Shown piece after piece: positions 46,395 through 55,601 of a stretch of DNA of 64,000 nt (position 1 is the first letter of the stretch; each line of letters starts with the position of its first letter). This stretch comes from Mycolicibacterium hassiacum DSM 44199 (GTDB lineage Bacteria; Actinomycetota; Actinomycetes; Mycobacteriales; Mycobacteriaceae). A program made the translations under genes and the position numbers. The stretch lies in the NCBI RefSeq assembly GCF_900603025.1, contig NZ_LR026975.1:5022001-5086000 (forward strand), written 5' to 3'. The notes beneath the pieces were generated by a model. That model was given only the letters and a program-made list of their open reading frames with translations. It did no database searches and was not told where the DNA came from.

Positions 46395-48446
46395 TCACCA
46401 CCATCCCGTCGCGGTGCGCAACTGGCGGCCGAGTTCGTCGATGAGCGTGCGCACATAGGTCGCCGACAGATGGTGGGAGTCGTGGTAGACCAGCACGTTG
46501 CCCTCGACGGCGCGGCAGAAGTCGGGCCGGCACACCGCGTCGCTGAGGTCCAGGATCGTCAGCAGCGGGTAGGCGTCGGCGTAGTCCAGCGTCGGGTTGT
46601 GGTCGGCCAGCGCCTCGGCGCGCGGTAGCCCGCAGCTCTCCGCGTCCCCGCCGTCGGCCAGACAGTCGCGCGGGGTGAACAGGAACCCGTCGCGGTACAT
46701 CCAGGGCGTGTCGCGCATGCCGAGGATCGCGATGCCGTGGGCCTGCAGTTCGTCCCAGATGCCGAGATAGCTCTCCGGAACCATGTCACCCGGGCCGTCC
46801 ACCCGCGGCCGGGTGGTCGTGGTGAACACGTAGTCCGGCCGGTCGGCGATCAGCGCGTCCATCGTGGTGCGCACCCACTGCGCGCACTCCGGGTAGGGCT
46901 TGAGCGAGCCGGCGATGCGGGGTTCGGCCTCGGTGTTGAGCGGGCAGCCCATCTTCAGATAGGTCACCACCCGGAAGTCGTACTCCCGGCCCAGCTCGTC
47001 GAGCGCGGTGATCCAGTGCTCGGCGTGCGAGCCGCCGGCCAGCGCGATGGTGCGCGACGCGCCGGGGGAGCCGTAGACGCAGCGGATCAGCTCGGAGCTG
47101 GTGAACACCGTGATGCACCCGTCGGTGGTGGTGACCGGGATGTCCTCGCGGGCCTCGAACACGGTGGGCCGCATCGGCAGCTCGGCCACCCGCACCTGTT
47201 CGATCAGGGCGCGCCCGCCCGGGTAGTCCCGGGTGGGCAGGCTCTGCAGTTCGGCGCCCTTGGCGCGGACGTCCTCGACGTGGCCGAGCCAGCTCAGCGA
47301 GGCCGCGGTCAGCGCGACGGCGGTGAGCGCGACGGCCCCGGCCAGCGCGACGCGAGCCCGCGCCCGGCCCCGCGACGCCCGGTCGGGTGCGGGCTGCTGC
47401 GGCGCGGGCCGGGCCCGGTACCGCAGCGGGTTCTCCACCAGCCGCAGGGTGAGGTAGGCCAGCACCGCCGCGACCAGCATCACCGCCGCACCGTCGAGCA
47501 GGCCCGCCGCGTCCCGGTCGGTGGCGGCCAGCCAGAAGATCAGCAACGGCCAGTGCCACAGATACAGCGCATAGGCCATGGCCCCGAGCGTCACCAGCGG
47601 CCGCACGCCCAGCACCCGCCAGCCCGTCGCGGTGTTGGCGCCGCTGAAGATGATCAGAACCGTCGCGACCACCGGCACCAGCGCCCACGGGCCGGGGAAC
47701 TGGGTGGCGCCGTCGAGCACCGCACCGCAGCCCAGGATCGCGACCAGTCCGACCGTCGCCGCGGTCACCCGCAGCCAGGCCGGCCACCGGATGAGCCCGA
47801 CCACCGCCGCGGCCAGCACCCCGGCCAGCGGCTCCCAGGCGCGGGCGAAGCTGTCGTAGTAGGCGCGGGCCGGGTCGGCGCCGTGCGTGACCAGGGCGTA
47901 CCAGAACGACGCGACGAACGCCACCGCGACCACGTCGACCAGCGCGGTGCGGTGGTGGCGGCCGGCGATCAGGCCCACCAGCACCGCGATCAAGAGCAGC
48001 GCGACGAAGAACTGGCCCTGCACCGACATGGACCAGATGTGCTGCAGCGGCGAGACCGCCTCCCCGGCGCGGGAGTAGTCGCCGACCGTGGTGGCCAACA
48101 GCCAGTTCTGGTAGTAGCCCAGGCTGGCCAGCGTCTGGTCGGCGAACGCCTCCCACCGGGTCTGCGGCTGGATCGCCGCGGTCAGCACCGCCGCCGCGGC
48201 GAGCACCACCACCAGCGCGGGTACCAGGCGCCGGACCAGGCGCAGCAGTTCGGCGGGCAGCCGGGCCGGCGGCAGGCCGTCGGGTCGGCGCAGCAGCCGG
48301 GACCCGAAGAAGTAGCCGGACAGCACCAGGAACACGTCGACGCCACCGGAGACCCGGCCGAACCACACGTGATAGACCACGACGAGCGCGATCGCCAGAC
48401 CGCGCAGACCGTCAAGGTCGGTGCGACGGGGTGGTGCGGTGGGCAC
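46395..48446 (-). CDS. OafA/YrhL-type acyltransferase with SGNH domain
   Basis: This 683-residue protein starts at GTG 48446. Residues of about 1-350 are the acyltransferase-3 membrane domain, with the opening RTDLDGLRGLAIALVVVYHVWFGRVSGGVDVFLVLSGYF (His in VVYHVW, catalytic in the family) and about ten helices. The C-terminal ~270 residues are an extracytoplasmic SGNH-like domain with TIALAGGSHAEHW (block I serine region) and VYHDSHHLSATYVRTL (Asp-His end block). Enzymes of this fused class transfer acetyl or acyl groups to cell-surface carbohydrates. The substrate cannot be read. The gene lies upstream of mnhA on the same strand but is separated by 145 bp. Confidence 0.88.
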   Translation of the reverse strand: MPTAPPRRTDLDGLRGLAIALVVVYHVWFGRVSGGVDVFLVLSGYFFGSRLLRRPDGLPPARLPAELLRLVRRLVPALVVVLAAAAVLTAAIQPQTRWEAFADQTLASLGYYQNWLLATTVGDYSRAGEAVSPLQHIWSMSVQGQFFVALLLIAVLVGLIAGRHHRTALVDVVAVAFVASFWYALVTHGADPARAYYDSFARAWEPLAGVLAAAVVGLIRWPAWLRVTAATVGLVAILGCGAVLDGATQFPGPWALVPVVATVLIIFSGANTATGWRVLGVRPLVTLGAMAYALYLWHWPLLIFWLAATDRDAAGLLDGAAVMLVAAVLAYLTLRLVENPLRYRARPAPQQPAPDRASRGRARARVALAGAVALTAVALTAASLSWLGHVEDVRAKGAELQSLPTRDYPGGRALIEQVRVAELPMRPTVFEAREDIPVTTTDGCITVFTSSELIRCVYGSPGASRTIALAGGSHAEHWITALDELGREYDFRVVTYLKMGCPLNTEAEPRIAGSLKPYPECAQWVRTTMDALIADRPDYVFTTTTRPRVDGPGDMVPESYLGIWDELQAHGIAILGMRDTPWMYRDGFLFTPRDCLADGGDAESCGLPRAEALADHNPTLDYADAYPLLTILDLSDAVCRPDFCRAVEGNVLVYHDSHHLSATYVRTLIDELGRQLRTATGWW

Positions 48447-48528
48447 CGAAATTCCTTAGCAGACCCGCGCGCGCAGGGGGAAATCGAGCGGGTCGGGTCA
48501 CATCTTCGGGCGCGGGTGACCCGGGCGG

Positions 48529-48942
48529 TCAGACCGGGGCCCCGAACCGCACCGAGGCGACGTGGGCGGCCAGCCCGATGCCGGCGCCGAGGATGGGCCA
48601 GACCGGCCAGAAGTACCAGGACCCCGCGGTGACGCCGACGGCCAGCCAGACCGACAACACGATCGCCACCATGGCCAGGTAACCGGCCAGGTGGCCGCGG
48701 ATGCTGCGCCGGGCCGCGGCGCTGCGGGCCGCCCGGCGGGCGGGGTCGTGCCGGCGGATCCGCTCCAGCGGGAGATCGGCGACCAGCCGGTCCAGCTCGT
48801 CGAGGGTGTGCGCGGCGAAGGCGGTCTGCAACCGGGCCTCGTACTCGTCCAGCGTCAGGTAGCCCTGCGCCAGCGCCTGGCCGAGGTGCTGGGCGGTGCG
48901 CTCGCGGTCGCGGTTACCGGCCCGCAGGGTGGAAGACGTCAT
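48529..48942 (-). CDS. DUF1707 / SHOCT-like membrane protein
   Basis: This 137-residue protein begins with the DUF1707 motif RAGNRDRERTAQHLGQALAQGYLTLDEYEARLQTAFAAHTLDELDRLVADLP. Two membrane helices follow (YLAMVAIVLSVWLAVGVT, FWPVWPILGAGIGLAAHVA). ATG at 48942 has GGAGGGG five bases upstream. DUF1707 domains are common in actinobacterial membrane proteins of unknown function. It is preceded by a promoter lying in a long palindrome. Confidence 0.83.
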   Translation of the reverse strand: MTSSTLRAGNRDRERTAQHLGQALAQGYLTLDEYEARLQTAFAAHTLDELDRLVADLPLERIRRHDPARRAARSAAARRSIRGHLAGYLAMVAIVLSVWLAVGVTAGSWYFWPVWPILGAGIGLAAHVASVRFGAPV

Positions 48943-48959
48943 CGCTGCCCCTCCGTACG

Positions 48960-49022
48960 ATCTTGACAGTGGCTAGTTCTGTTACCGACGACTATGCCGA
49001 AGGAACTAGTCACTGTCAAGAT
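48960..49022 (-). promoter_or_regulatory. Palindromic promoter region of the DUF1707 gene
   Basis: Two 20-bp arms, ATCTTGACAGTGGCTAGTTC (48960-48979) and its inverted copy at 49003-49022 with one mismatch, surround a 23-bp centre. On the minus strand the right arm supplies TTGACA (49014-49019), followed after 17 bp by CATAGT (48991-48996), a good housekeeping-sigma promoter directed at the DUF1707 gene. The second arm lies near or just after the transcription start, as expected for a repressor operator. Confidence 0.6.
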
Positions 49023-49034
49023 TTCGGGGCGGGA

Positions 49035-51320
49035 TCAGCGATTGGCGGCGAACGCGCGCAGCGCCTCCACCTGGACCGGGTCCAGCGACGGCCGCACCAC
49101 CTTGCGGGCGGCCGCCACATCGTCGGCGGTGACGTCGGCCGCCTCCAGGGAGCGGCGCATCGCGGTCAGTGCGGCCTCGCGCAGCAAGGCCACGCAGTCG
49201 GCGGCGCTGTAGCCGTCGAGCGCCTCGGCCAGCGCATCGAGGTCGACGGCCTGATCCCCCTCGCCGGCCAGCGGGATCGACCGGGCCGCCGAGCGCAGGA
49301 TCTCCCGGCGGGCCTCGGCGTCCGGCGGCTCGACGAACACCAGCTTCTCCAGCCGGCCCGGGCGCAACAGCGCCGGATCGATCAGATCGGGCCGGTTCGT
49401 CGCGCCCAGCACCACCACGTTGCGCAGCGGTTCGATGCCGTCCAGCTCGGTGAGCAGGGCCGCCACCACCCGGTCGGTGACCCCGGAGTCGAAGCTCTGG
49501 CCGCGGCGCGGGGCCAGCGCGTCGATCTCGTCGAGGAACACCAGCGACGGCGCCGAGTCACGGGCCCGGCGGAACAGGTCGCGCACCGCCTTCTCCGAGG
49601 AGCCGACCCATTTGTCCATCAGCTCCGCGCCCTTGACCGCGTGCACCGACAGCCGTCCCGAACTCGCCAGCGCCCGCACCACGAACGTCTTGCCGCACCC
49701 GGGCGGACCGTACAGCAGCACCCCGCGGGGCGGTTCTACGCCGAGCCGCTCGAAGGTCTCCGGATGCTGCAGCGGCCACAGCACCGCCTCGATCAGCGCC
49801 TGTTTGGTCTCGGCCATATCGCCGACGTCGTCGAGCGTCACCGACCCGACCGACAGCTCCTCGGTGGCCGACCGCGACAGCGGGCGGATCACGCTGAGCG
49901 CACCGGTCAGGTCGTCCTGGGTCAGCTGTGGTGACGTGCCGTCGGCGCTGGCACGGGCCGCGGCCCGCAGCGCCGCCTCCCGGACCAGTGCGGACAGGTC
50001 GGCGACCACGAAACCCGGTGTGCGGTCGGCGATCTCACGCAGATTGAGATCGGAAGACGGGACGTCGCGCAGCAGCACCCCGAGCAGCTGTTCGCGGACC
50101 GCGCCGTCGGGCAGGCTCAGGCCGAGCTCGCGGTCGCACAGGTCGGGCGCGCGCAACCGCGGGTCGATGCTGTCCGGCACCGCGGAGGTGGCGACGAACG
50201 CGACTTTTCGGGTGGCGACGGCGTCGCGGAGCTCGCCCAGGATCAGGTTGGTCACCGGTTCGGCCGGCCGGTCGGCGGCCGGGGCCGGCAGCAGCGCGTC
50301 GATGTCGGTGATCAGCAGCACCCCGCCGCCCTCGCGGACCGCGGCCACCGCGGCGGACACCGCGGCGAGGCGGTCCTCGGCGCGCAGCGCGCCCACCTCC
50401 GGGCCGTCGAGTTCGATCACCCGACGGTCGGCGCACACCGTGCGGACCATGGTGGCCTTGCCGACCCCGGCCGGTCCGGACACCAGCACGCCCAGATGTG
50501 CTGTGGCACCGAGCTTCTCCAGCAGCTCCGGCTGGTCGAGGGCGAGTTTGAGCCATTCGGCGAGCCGTCCGGCCTCGGTGTGCGCCCCCTTGAGGTCGTC
50601 GAAAGTCAGCTGCCGAACGGTCTTCTCATCGGTCCCCGCGGCGGGCGGGGTCACGGTGTGATGCGCGGCCGGGCCTGCCGGCTGCGGCGTGCCGGCCCCG
50701 GTTGCGCCTCCGCTGAGCCCGGTGTCCCCCCAGGTGACCAACGAATTCGGTTGTACGCTCACGGTTCCCGGCGGATCGACCGAGGTGACGGTCAGCAGCT
50801 CCGAGGTCCAGGTGATGCCGACCGAGCGGGCCAGCGCGGCGGTCGCCGCCGAGGTGGGGATGTCCGGGCCGAGGTCGCGGGGCAGCAGGCTGACGGTGTC
50901 GCCGACGGTCAGCACCTTGCCCAGCAGCGCCTGGCGCAGGGTGGCCGGCGGGATCGAGTTGGTGGCCAGCTTCGAACCGGTGACCGTGACCGTCCGCGCC
51001 CCGTACACCGTCACCGGCGCCACCAGCACCGGGGCGTTCTCCCGCACCCCGGCGTTGGACAGCGTCACGTCGTCGAGCAGTGCCACCCCGGGCGGGGTGT
51101 CCCCGGCGGCCGCGCCGACCACCGCGGCGGTGCTGCGCGAACCGGTGAGCGACACCGCATCCCATTCCCGGATGCCCAGCGCCGCAATGGCTTCCGGGTG
51201 CAGCCGGACCATGCCGCGGCGCGAGTCCGAAGCCGAGGTGTTGAGCCGGGCGGTCAGCGTGAGCCGGGGCCGGGCGGTGGCCTGCCCGCCCGCCGAGCCG
51301 TCCGGCGTCACCCCGGTCAT
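49035..51320 (-). CDS. AAA+ ATPase, CDC48/p97-like
   Basis: This 761-residue protein corresponds to Rv0435c. The N-terminal ~200 residues form a double-psi-barrel-like N domain (RGMVRLHPEAIAALGIREWDAVSLTG). Two AAA modules follow: the first with Walker A SGPAGVGKATMVRTV (about residue 281) and a less conserved Walker B (VLLITDIDALLP), the second canonical with LLYGPPGCGKTFVVRALA (about residue 537), LVFLDEIDALAPRRG and the sensor/arginine region LGATNRPDLIDPALLRPGR. The first module has DID instead of DE, so it may not hydrolyse ATP normally. The protein probably remodels or unfolds proteins. It is coupled to pssA. Confidence 0.91.
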   Translation of the reverse strand: MTGVTPDGSAGGQATARPRLTLTARLNTSASDSRRGMVRLHPEAIAALGIREWDAVSLTGSRSTAAVVGAAAGDTPPGVALLDDVTLSNAGVRENAPVLVAPVTVYGARTVTVTGSKLATNSIPPATLRQALLGKVLTVGDTVSLLPRDLGPDIPTSAATAALARSVGITWTSELLTVTSVDPPGTVSVQPNSLVTWGDTGLSGGATGAGTPQPAGPAAHHTVTPPAAGTDEKTVRQLTFDDLKGAHTEAGRLAEWLKLALDQPELLEKLGATAHLGVLVSGPAGVGKATMVRTVCADRRVIELDGPEVGALRAEDRLAAVSAAVAAVREGGGVLLITDIDALLPAPAADRPAEPVTNLILGELRDAVATRKVAFVATSAVPDSIDPRLRAPDLCDRELGLSLPDGAVREQLLGVLLRDVPSSDLNLREIADRTPGFVVADLSALVREAALRAAARASADGTSPQLTQDDLTGALSVIRPLSRSATEELSVGSVTLDDVGDMAETKQALIEAVLWPLQHPETFERLGVEPPRGVLLYGPPGCGKTFVVRALASSGRLSVHAVKGAELMDKWVGSSEKAVRDLFRRARDSAPSLVFLDEIDALAPRRGQSFDSGVTDRVVAALLTELDGIEPLRNVVVLGATNRPDLIDPALLRPGRLEKLVFVEPPDAEARREILRSAARSIPLAGEGDQAVDLDALAEALDGYSAADCVALLREAALTAMRRSLEAADVTADDVAAARKVVRPSLDPVQVEALRAFAANR

Positions 51321-52174
51321 TTCGGTGATCCCGGGCGGCGCAGCCCCAGCCGCATCATCGAGCGGCGGTGCGGCTGGGCCCGGCGGATGGCGCGGCGCGC
51401 GGCCCGCTGCTGGCGGGGTTTGTCATCCCAGATCTCCGGGTGGGCGGCCAGGAAACGGCGGGTGCGGATCGCGAACGGGATGTGGATCACGTAGGCGGCG
51501 ATGATGATCAGGATGACCAGGTAGCCGTACAGGATCGCCGCCGCCACGCCGATCGCCAACAGCGCCAGCAGCGGGGCGACCATGTTCGGCGACACCGAGA
51601 ACGTGTGGATCTTGCGCATCGGGATGGTGCTGACCACCAGCAGTGAGACCCCGACCATCCAGATCGCCACGGCGGGCTCGGAGGTCCACCAGCCCTCGCC
51701 GAACTGCATCTTGGCCGCCAGCGGGCCGATCGCGCCGATCGCCCCGGCCGGGGCCGGCATCCCGACGAAGTACTGCTTCTCGTAGGCCGGCCGCTCCACG
51801 TCGAGCATCGCGTTGAACCGGGCCAGCCGCAGCACGATGCACACCGCGTACAGCAGCACCACGATCCAGCCCACCCGCGACTGCGACAGCAGTGTGCCGT
51901 AGACGATGAAGGCCGGGGCCACGCCGAAGTTCACCGCATCGGCCAGCGAGTCGATCTCCTCGCCCATCCGCGAGGTGGCGTTGAGCACCCGCGCGATACG
52001 CCCGTCGAGGGCGTCGAGGATCGCGGCGACCGCCAGGAACGCCATCGCCTCGGTGGGGCGGTTGTCCAGCGCGAACTTCACCGAACTCAGGCCCAGACAG
52101 ATCGCCGCCACCGTCATCGCGCTGGGCAGGATGCGCAGGCTCACCACCGGCGCCTTGACCCGAGGTCTGATCAT
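51317..52174 (-). CDS. pssA: CDP-diacylglycerol-serine O-phosphatidyltransferase PssA
   Basis: This 285-residue membrane enzyme makes phosphatidylserine. The CDP-alcohol phosphatidyltransferase motif [13 protein letters not shown]8-EEIDSLAD (Asp-Gly-x2-Ala-Arg-x8-Gly-x3-Asp-x3-Asp pattern) is complete at about residues 54-78. Around six to eight membrane helices follow. The C-terminus is basic ([23 protein letters not shown]). It overlaps psd and the ATPase gene by four bases each, matching Rv0436c. The product is decarboxylated by Psd. Confidence 0.94.
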   Translation of the reverse strand: MIRPRVKAPVVSLRILPSAMTVAAICLGLSSVKFALDNRPTEAMAFLAVAAILDALDGRIARVLNATSRMGEEIDSLADAVNFGVAPAFIVYGTLLSQSRVGWIVVLLYAVCIVLRLARFNAMLDVERPAYEKQYFVGMPAPAGAIGAIGPLAAKMQFGEGWWTSEPAVAIWMVGVSLLVVSTIPMRKIHTFSVSPNMVAPLLALLAIGVAAAILYGYLVILIIIAAYVIHIPFAIRTRRFLAAHPEIWDDKPRQQRAARRAIRRAQPHRRSMMRLGLRRPGSPK

Positions 52175-52869
52175 CGCAGTTCGGCCAATACCGTCTCTCC
52201 GGCGAGCGTGCGCTGACCGGTTGTCACCAGAACATTCGCCCCGGCGGGCAGATACGTGTCGAGTCGCGAGCCGTACCGGATCAACCCGTAGGTGTCACCG
52301 ATCGACAGCTTGTCGCCGACCTTGACGTCGCAGACGATCCGGCGCGCCACCAGCCCGGCGATCTGCACGGCGATCACCTGTTCTCCGTCGGGCGCGCGGA
52401 TCACCACGCTGTTGCGTTCGTTGTCCTCGCTGGCGGCCTCGAGCTCGGCCGAGTGGTAGCGCCCCGGACGGTGCGCCACCGCGACCACCTCACCGCCGAT
52501 CGGCGCCCGCTGCACATGAGCGTCGAGGATCGACAGGAAGATGCTCACCCGCGGCAACGGGGCTGCGGGCAGGCCGAGTTCGGCCGGCGGGGTGGCCTCG
52601 CCGACCAGGCACACCAGGCCGTCGGCGGGCGCGACCACCACGCCCGGGCGCTGCGGTGGCACCCGCGGCGGATGCCGGAAGAACGCGGCGTTGGCCAGGG
52701 CGGCGGCCAGTCCGGCGTTGCGCAGCCAGCGGTTGCGGTAGCCCAGCGCGGCGACCGCCAGACTCGCGCCGACGAACGGCCGGCCCGCGGGATGCATCGG
52801 CGGGATCGCGGAACGCACCAGCGCCGCGAGCCGCGCGGGGCCGGAGGGGATGTCGGGGCGTCTGGCCAT
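52171..52869 (-). CDS. psd: Phosphatidylserine decarboxylase Psd
   Basis: This 232-residue pyruvoyl-dependent enzyme converts phosphatidylserine to phosphatidylethanolamine. The autocleavage region [12 protein letters not shown] contains the Gly-Ser pair whose serine becomes the pyruvoyl group. Conserved [19 protein letters not shown] and DNERNSV blocks precede it. N-terminal hydrophobic segments suggest membrane association. It is the first gene of the psd-pssA-ATPase operon and corresponds to Rv0437c. Confidence 0.94.
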   Translation of the reverse strand: MARRPDIPSGPARLAALVRSAIPPMHPAGRPFVGASLAVAALGYRNRWLRNAGLAAALANAAFFRHPPRVPPQRPGVVVAPADGLVCLVGEATPPAELGLPAAPLPRVSIFLSILDAHVQRAPIGGEVVAVAHRPGRYHSAELEAASEDNERNSVVIRAPDGEQVIAVQIAGLVARRIVCDVKVGDKLSIGDTYGLIRYGSRLDTYLPAGANVLVTTGQRTLAGETVLAELR

Positions 52870-52907
52870 CGTGTGGCGATTCTACGGGCGTGCGGTCGGG
52901 CGGGTCG

Positions 52908-54128
52908 CTATGCCAGGTCCCAGACCTGCACGGGCGTCCCGGTTGTCAGCTCGGTGACGTCCTCGCCGATCTCCAGCAGACAGTTCGCGGTAGCCAGCCA
53001 GCGCAGATGATGCGAGGCGGGGGGACCGTAGCTGGTGACCGTGCCGGCGTCGCGGTCGTAGACCCCGCGGCGGAACTGGCGCTTGCCGCGCGGTGAGGTG
53101 AGGTCCTCGGCCAGGGTGGCGGTGCGGCGCGGCCGCTCCGGGTCGGGCAGGCCCATCGCACGGCGCAGCGGTGCCCGCACGAACACCTCGAACGACACCA
53201 GCGCGCTCACCGGGTTGCCCGGCAGCGTGACGATCGGGATCCCGCCGACCACGCCGCAGCCCTGCGGCATGCCCGGCTGCATCGCGACCTTGACGAACTC
53301 CACGGCGTCGGCCGAACCGCCCAGGGCCTCCTTGACGACCTCGTAGGCGCCCGCACTCACCCCGCCGGTGGTGATGATCAGGTCGACCCCGGTGGCGTGC
53401 CGGGCCAGCGTGGTGCGGAAGGTCTCGACGTCGTCACCGGTCATCGGCGCGAGGACGGCCTCGGCACCGGCGTCGCGGACCGTCGCGGCCAGCATCGGCG
53501 CGTTCGACTCGTAGATCTGCCCGGGCCGCAACGGCCGGCCGGGCTCGACGAGCTCGGTGCCGGTGGACATCACCAGCACCCGCAGGCGCGGGACGACCGG
53601 CAACTCGCTCAGCCCCAGCGCGGCGACGAGCCCCAGCATTGCCGGGGTGATCCGCTGACCGGCGCGCAGCACCGTGGTGCCCGCGGTGACGTCCTCGCCG
53701 GCGCGGCGGATGTGCTGACCCGGCCTGGCCGGCGCGCGGATCTCCACCACGTCGGTGGCCCCGTCGGTGGCCTCCACCGGCACCACCGCGGTGGCGCCCG
53801 ACGGCACCATCGCCCCGGTCATGATCCGGTGCGCGGCACCGGGTTTCAGCTCGAGCAGATCGGTGCGGCCGGCCGGGATATCCTCGGTGACCGGCAGCCG
53901 CACCGGCGATTCGGGGGAGGCGGCGGCGACGTCGTCGGCGACCACGGCGTAGCCGTCCATCGCCGAGTTGTCGAAGCCGGGCAGCGAGATCGGGGCGACC
54001 ACGTCCTCGGCCAGCACCAGGCCCAGCGCGTCGGCCGCCGGCACGGTGACCGGCGGGCGCGGCCGGAACAGCCCGGCGACAACGCGTTGGTGTTCCTCGA
54101 CCGGTCGCATGGGGGAGTGGTCAGCCAT
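52908..54128 (-). CDS. moeA: Molybdopterin molybdenumtransferase MoeA
   Basis: This 406-residue enzyme inserts molybdenum into molybdopterin-AMP. Conserved parts include ALGLVLAEDVVAPISLPGFDNSAMDGYAV, TGAMVPSGATAVVPVEAT, RVLVMSTGTELVEPG with IYESNAPML, the MoCF-binding TTGGVSAGAYEVVK and VTLPGNPVSALVSFEVF. ATG at 54128 overlaps the SDR stop (ATGA). It matches the moeA2 position (Rv0438c). The upstream open frame to 54173 is SDR sequence. Confidence 0.93.
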   Translation of the reverse strand: MADHSPMRPVEEHQRVVAGLFRPRPPVTVPAADALGLVLAEDVVAPISLPGFDNSAMDGYAVVADDVAAASPESPVRLPVTEDIPAGRTDLLELKPGAAHRIMTGAMVPSGATAVVPVEATDGATDVVEIRAPARPGQHIRRAGEDVTAGTTVLRAGQRITPAMLGLVAALGLSELPVVPRLRVLVMSTGTELVEPGRPLRPGQIYESNAPMLAATVRDAGAEAVLAPMTGDDVETFRTTLARHATGVDLIITTGGVSAGAYEVVKEALGGSADAVEFVKVAMQPGMPQGCGVVGGIPIVTLPGNPVSALVSFEVFVRAPLRRAMGLPDPERPRRTATLAEDLTSPRGKRQFRRGVYDRDAGTVTSYGPPASHHLRWLATANCLLEIGEDVTELTTGTPVQVWDLA

Positions 54129-55039
54129 CAGATCCCGTAGGTTACGCCGGTCAGCTCCTCCGAGACCGCCCACAGCCGGCGCTGGATCTCCGGATCATGC
54201 GATTGTGCGCTGGAGGCAACGACTTTCGGGTGACCGCGGATCTCGCCCAGCCCGTCCGGTCCGTAATACTGCCCGCCGCGGGCGTTCGGATCGGTGGCGG
54301 CCCGCAGCGTCGCCAGCGCCCCCATCGAGGCGGGCTGGGCGACGGCCTTCCAAGCGAAGTCCGGAATCAGCGACGGCAGATAGCGCATCAACTCGGTGTC
54401 GGCCACGCCCGGGTGGGCGGCCAGCGCGGCGGTGGCCGCACCCCCGGCCGCCAGCCGGCGCTGCAGTTCGTAGGTGAACAGCAGGTTGGCCAGCTTGGAC
54501 TGCCCGTAGGCGGCGACCCGGTTGTAGCCGCGGTCGAAGTTCAGGTCGTCGAACCGGATCCGGGCCAGGATCCGGTGGCCGACGCTGCTGACCGTCACCA
54601 CCCGCGAACCCTCGACGTCGAGCATGCGGTCCAGCAGCAGCCCGGTGAGCGCGAAGTGCCCGAGATGGTTGGTGCCGAACTGCATCTCGAACCCGTCGCG
54701 GGTGAGTTCGCGGGCCGGCACGTACATCACCCCGGCGTTGTTGATCAGCAGGTCGATGCGGTCGAACGTGTTCCGCAGCGCCGCGGCCGCCGCCCGGACG
54801 CTGTCCAGCGAGGTGAGGTCGAGCTCCTGCAGGCTGATCGTGGCCCGCGGGGTGGCCGCGCGGATCCGTTCGGCCGCGGCGGTGCCCTTGTCGAGGTCGC
54901 GGACCGCCATGACCACGTGCGCGCCCCTGGCGGCCAGCACCGCCGCGGTGTCGTAGCCCAGGCCGGAGTTGGCGCCGGTGACGATCGCCACCCGGCCGGA
55001 CTGATCCGGCACGTCGGCGGCGGTCCATTTGCGGCTCAT
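54128..55039 (-). CDS. Short-chain dehydrogenase/reductase
   Basis: This 303-residue NAD(P)-dependent oxidoreductase has the Rossmann motif VAIVTGANSGLGYDTAAVLA at about residues 17-36, LINNAGVM (NAG motif), the catalytic Ser in VTVSSVGH and the Tyr-Lys pair in AAYGQSKLANLLF. It resembles retinol-dehydrogenase-like SDRs common in mycobacteria and corresponds to Rv0439c. It is coupled to moeA. Its substrate is unknown. In M. tuberculosis groEL2 follows; here a PH-domain gene is divergent from it. Confidence 0.91.
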   Translation of the reverse strand: MSRKWTAADVPDQSGRVAIVTGANSGLGYDTAAVLAARGAHVVMAVRDLDKGTAAAERIRAATPRATISLQELDLTSLDSVRAAAAALRNTFDRIDLLINNAGVMYVPARELTRDGFEMQFGTNHLGHFALTGLLLDRMLDVEGSRVVTVSSVGHRILARIRFDDLNFDRGYNRVAAYGQSKLANLLFTYELQRRLAAGGAATAALAAHPGVADTELMRYLPSLIPDFAWKAVAQPASMGALATLRAATDPNARGGQYYGPDGLGEIRGHPKVVASSAQSHDPEIQRRLWAVSEELTGVTYGI

Positions 55040-55106
55040 GCGATCAAGATACTCAGCGTCGGTGCTGCGGGGTGCTGCTTAGGCTGGTCGGCGAAGTGGA
55101 GGTGTG

Positions 55107-55601
55107 ATGTCGCAGCCAGTCGTGCTGGCCGATCCGGCCCACAAACCGAGCCGCAAGGCACCGCTGGTGTGGGCGGTGAGCGCGGCGATCCCGTGGTCGC
55201 TGGCCGCGATCGCGCAGGTGGTCTGGCTGGCCGCCGAGCCGGGCCCGTGGTGGGGCCATGTCCTGGCCGCGGTGGGCACCGTGGTCGGGATCGCGGTGTT
55301 CGTCGGCGTGGTGCCGGTCTGGCGCTACCGGGTGCACCGCTGGGACGTCGACGATCGGGCCGTCTACACCCGCACCGGCTGGCTGACCCAGGAGCGCCGC
55401 ATCGCCCCGATCTCGCGGGTGCAGACCGTCGACACCGAGCGCGGACCGCTGGGCCGGTTGTTCGGGCTGGCCACCGTCACGGTGACGACGGCGTCGTCGG
55501 CCGGTGCGGTGCGCATCGTCGCGCTCGACGCCGACGTGGCCGACCGGCTGGTCGCGCAGCTGACCGATGTGGCGGCCCTGGGCGCCGAGGACGCCACATG
55601 A
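55107..55601 (+). CDS. PH-domain (bPH2) membrane protein
   Basis: This 164-residue protein has two hydrophobic segments (VWAVSAAIPWSLAAIAQVVWLAA, VLAAVGTVVGIAVFVGVVPVW) followed by a bacterial PH domain (VDDRAVYTRTGWLTQERRIAPISRVQTVDTERGPLGRLFGLATVTVTTAS). The RISRVQ and RLFGLATV patterns are typical of bPH2/YdbS proteins. ATG at 55107 follows GGAGG. It overlaps the next, larger PH gene by 4 bp. Together they resemble YdbS/YdbT pairs, which have been linked to membrane-protein or antimicrobial-peptide stress in other bacteria. Confidence 0.84.
   Translation: MSQPVVLADPAHKPSRKAPLVWAVSAAIPWSLAAIAQVVWLAAEPGPWWGHVLAAVGTVVGIAVFVGVVPVWRYRVHRWDVDDRAVYTRTGWLTQERRIAPISRVQTVDTERGPLGRLFGLATVTVTTASSAGAVRIVALDADVADRLVAQLTDVAALGAEDAT

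Noticed and set aside
54197..55597. Long N-terminal extension of the larger PH-domain gene
   Set aside because: It lies antisense to the SDR gene and has no ribosome site; ATG at 55598 overlaps the preceding gene's stop and gives a normal protein.
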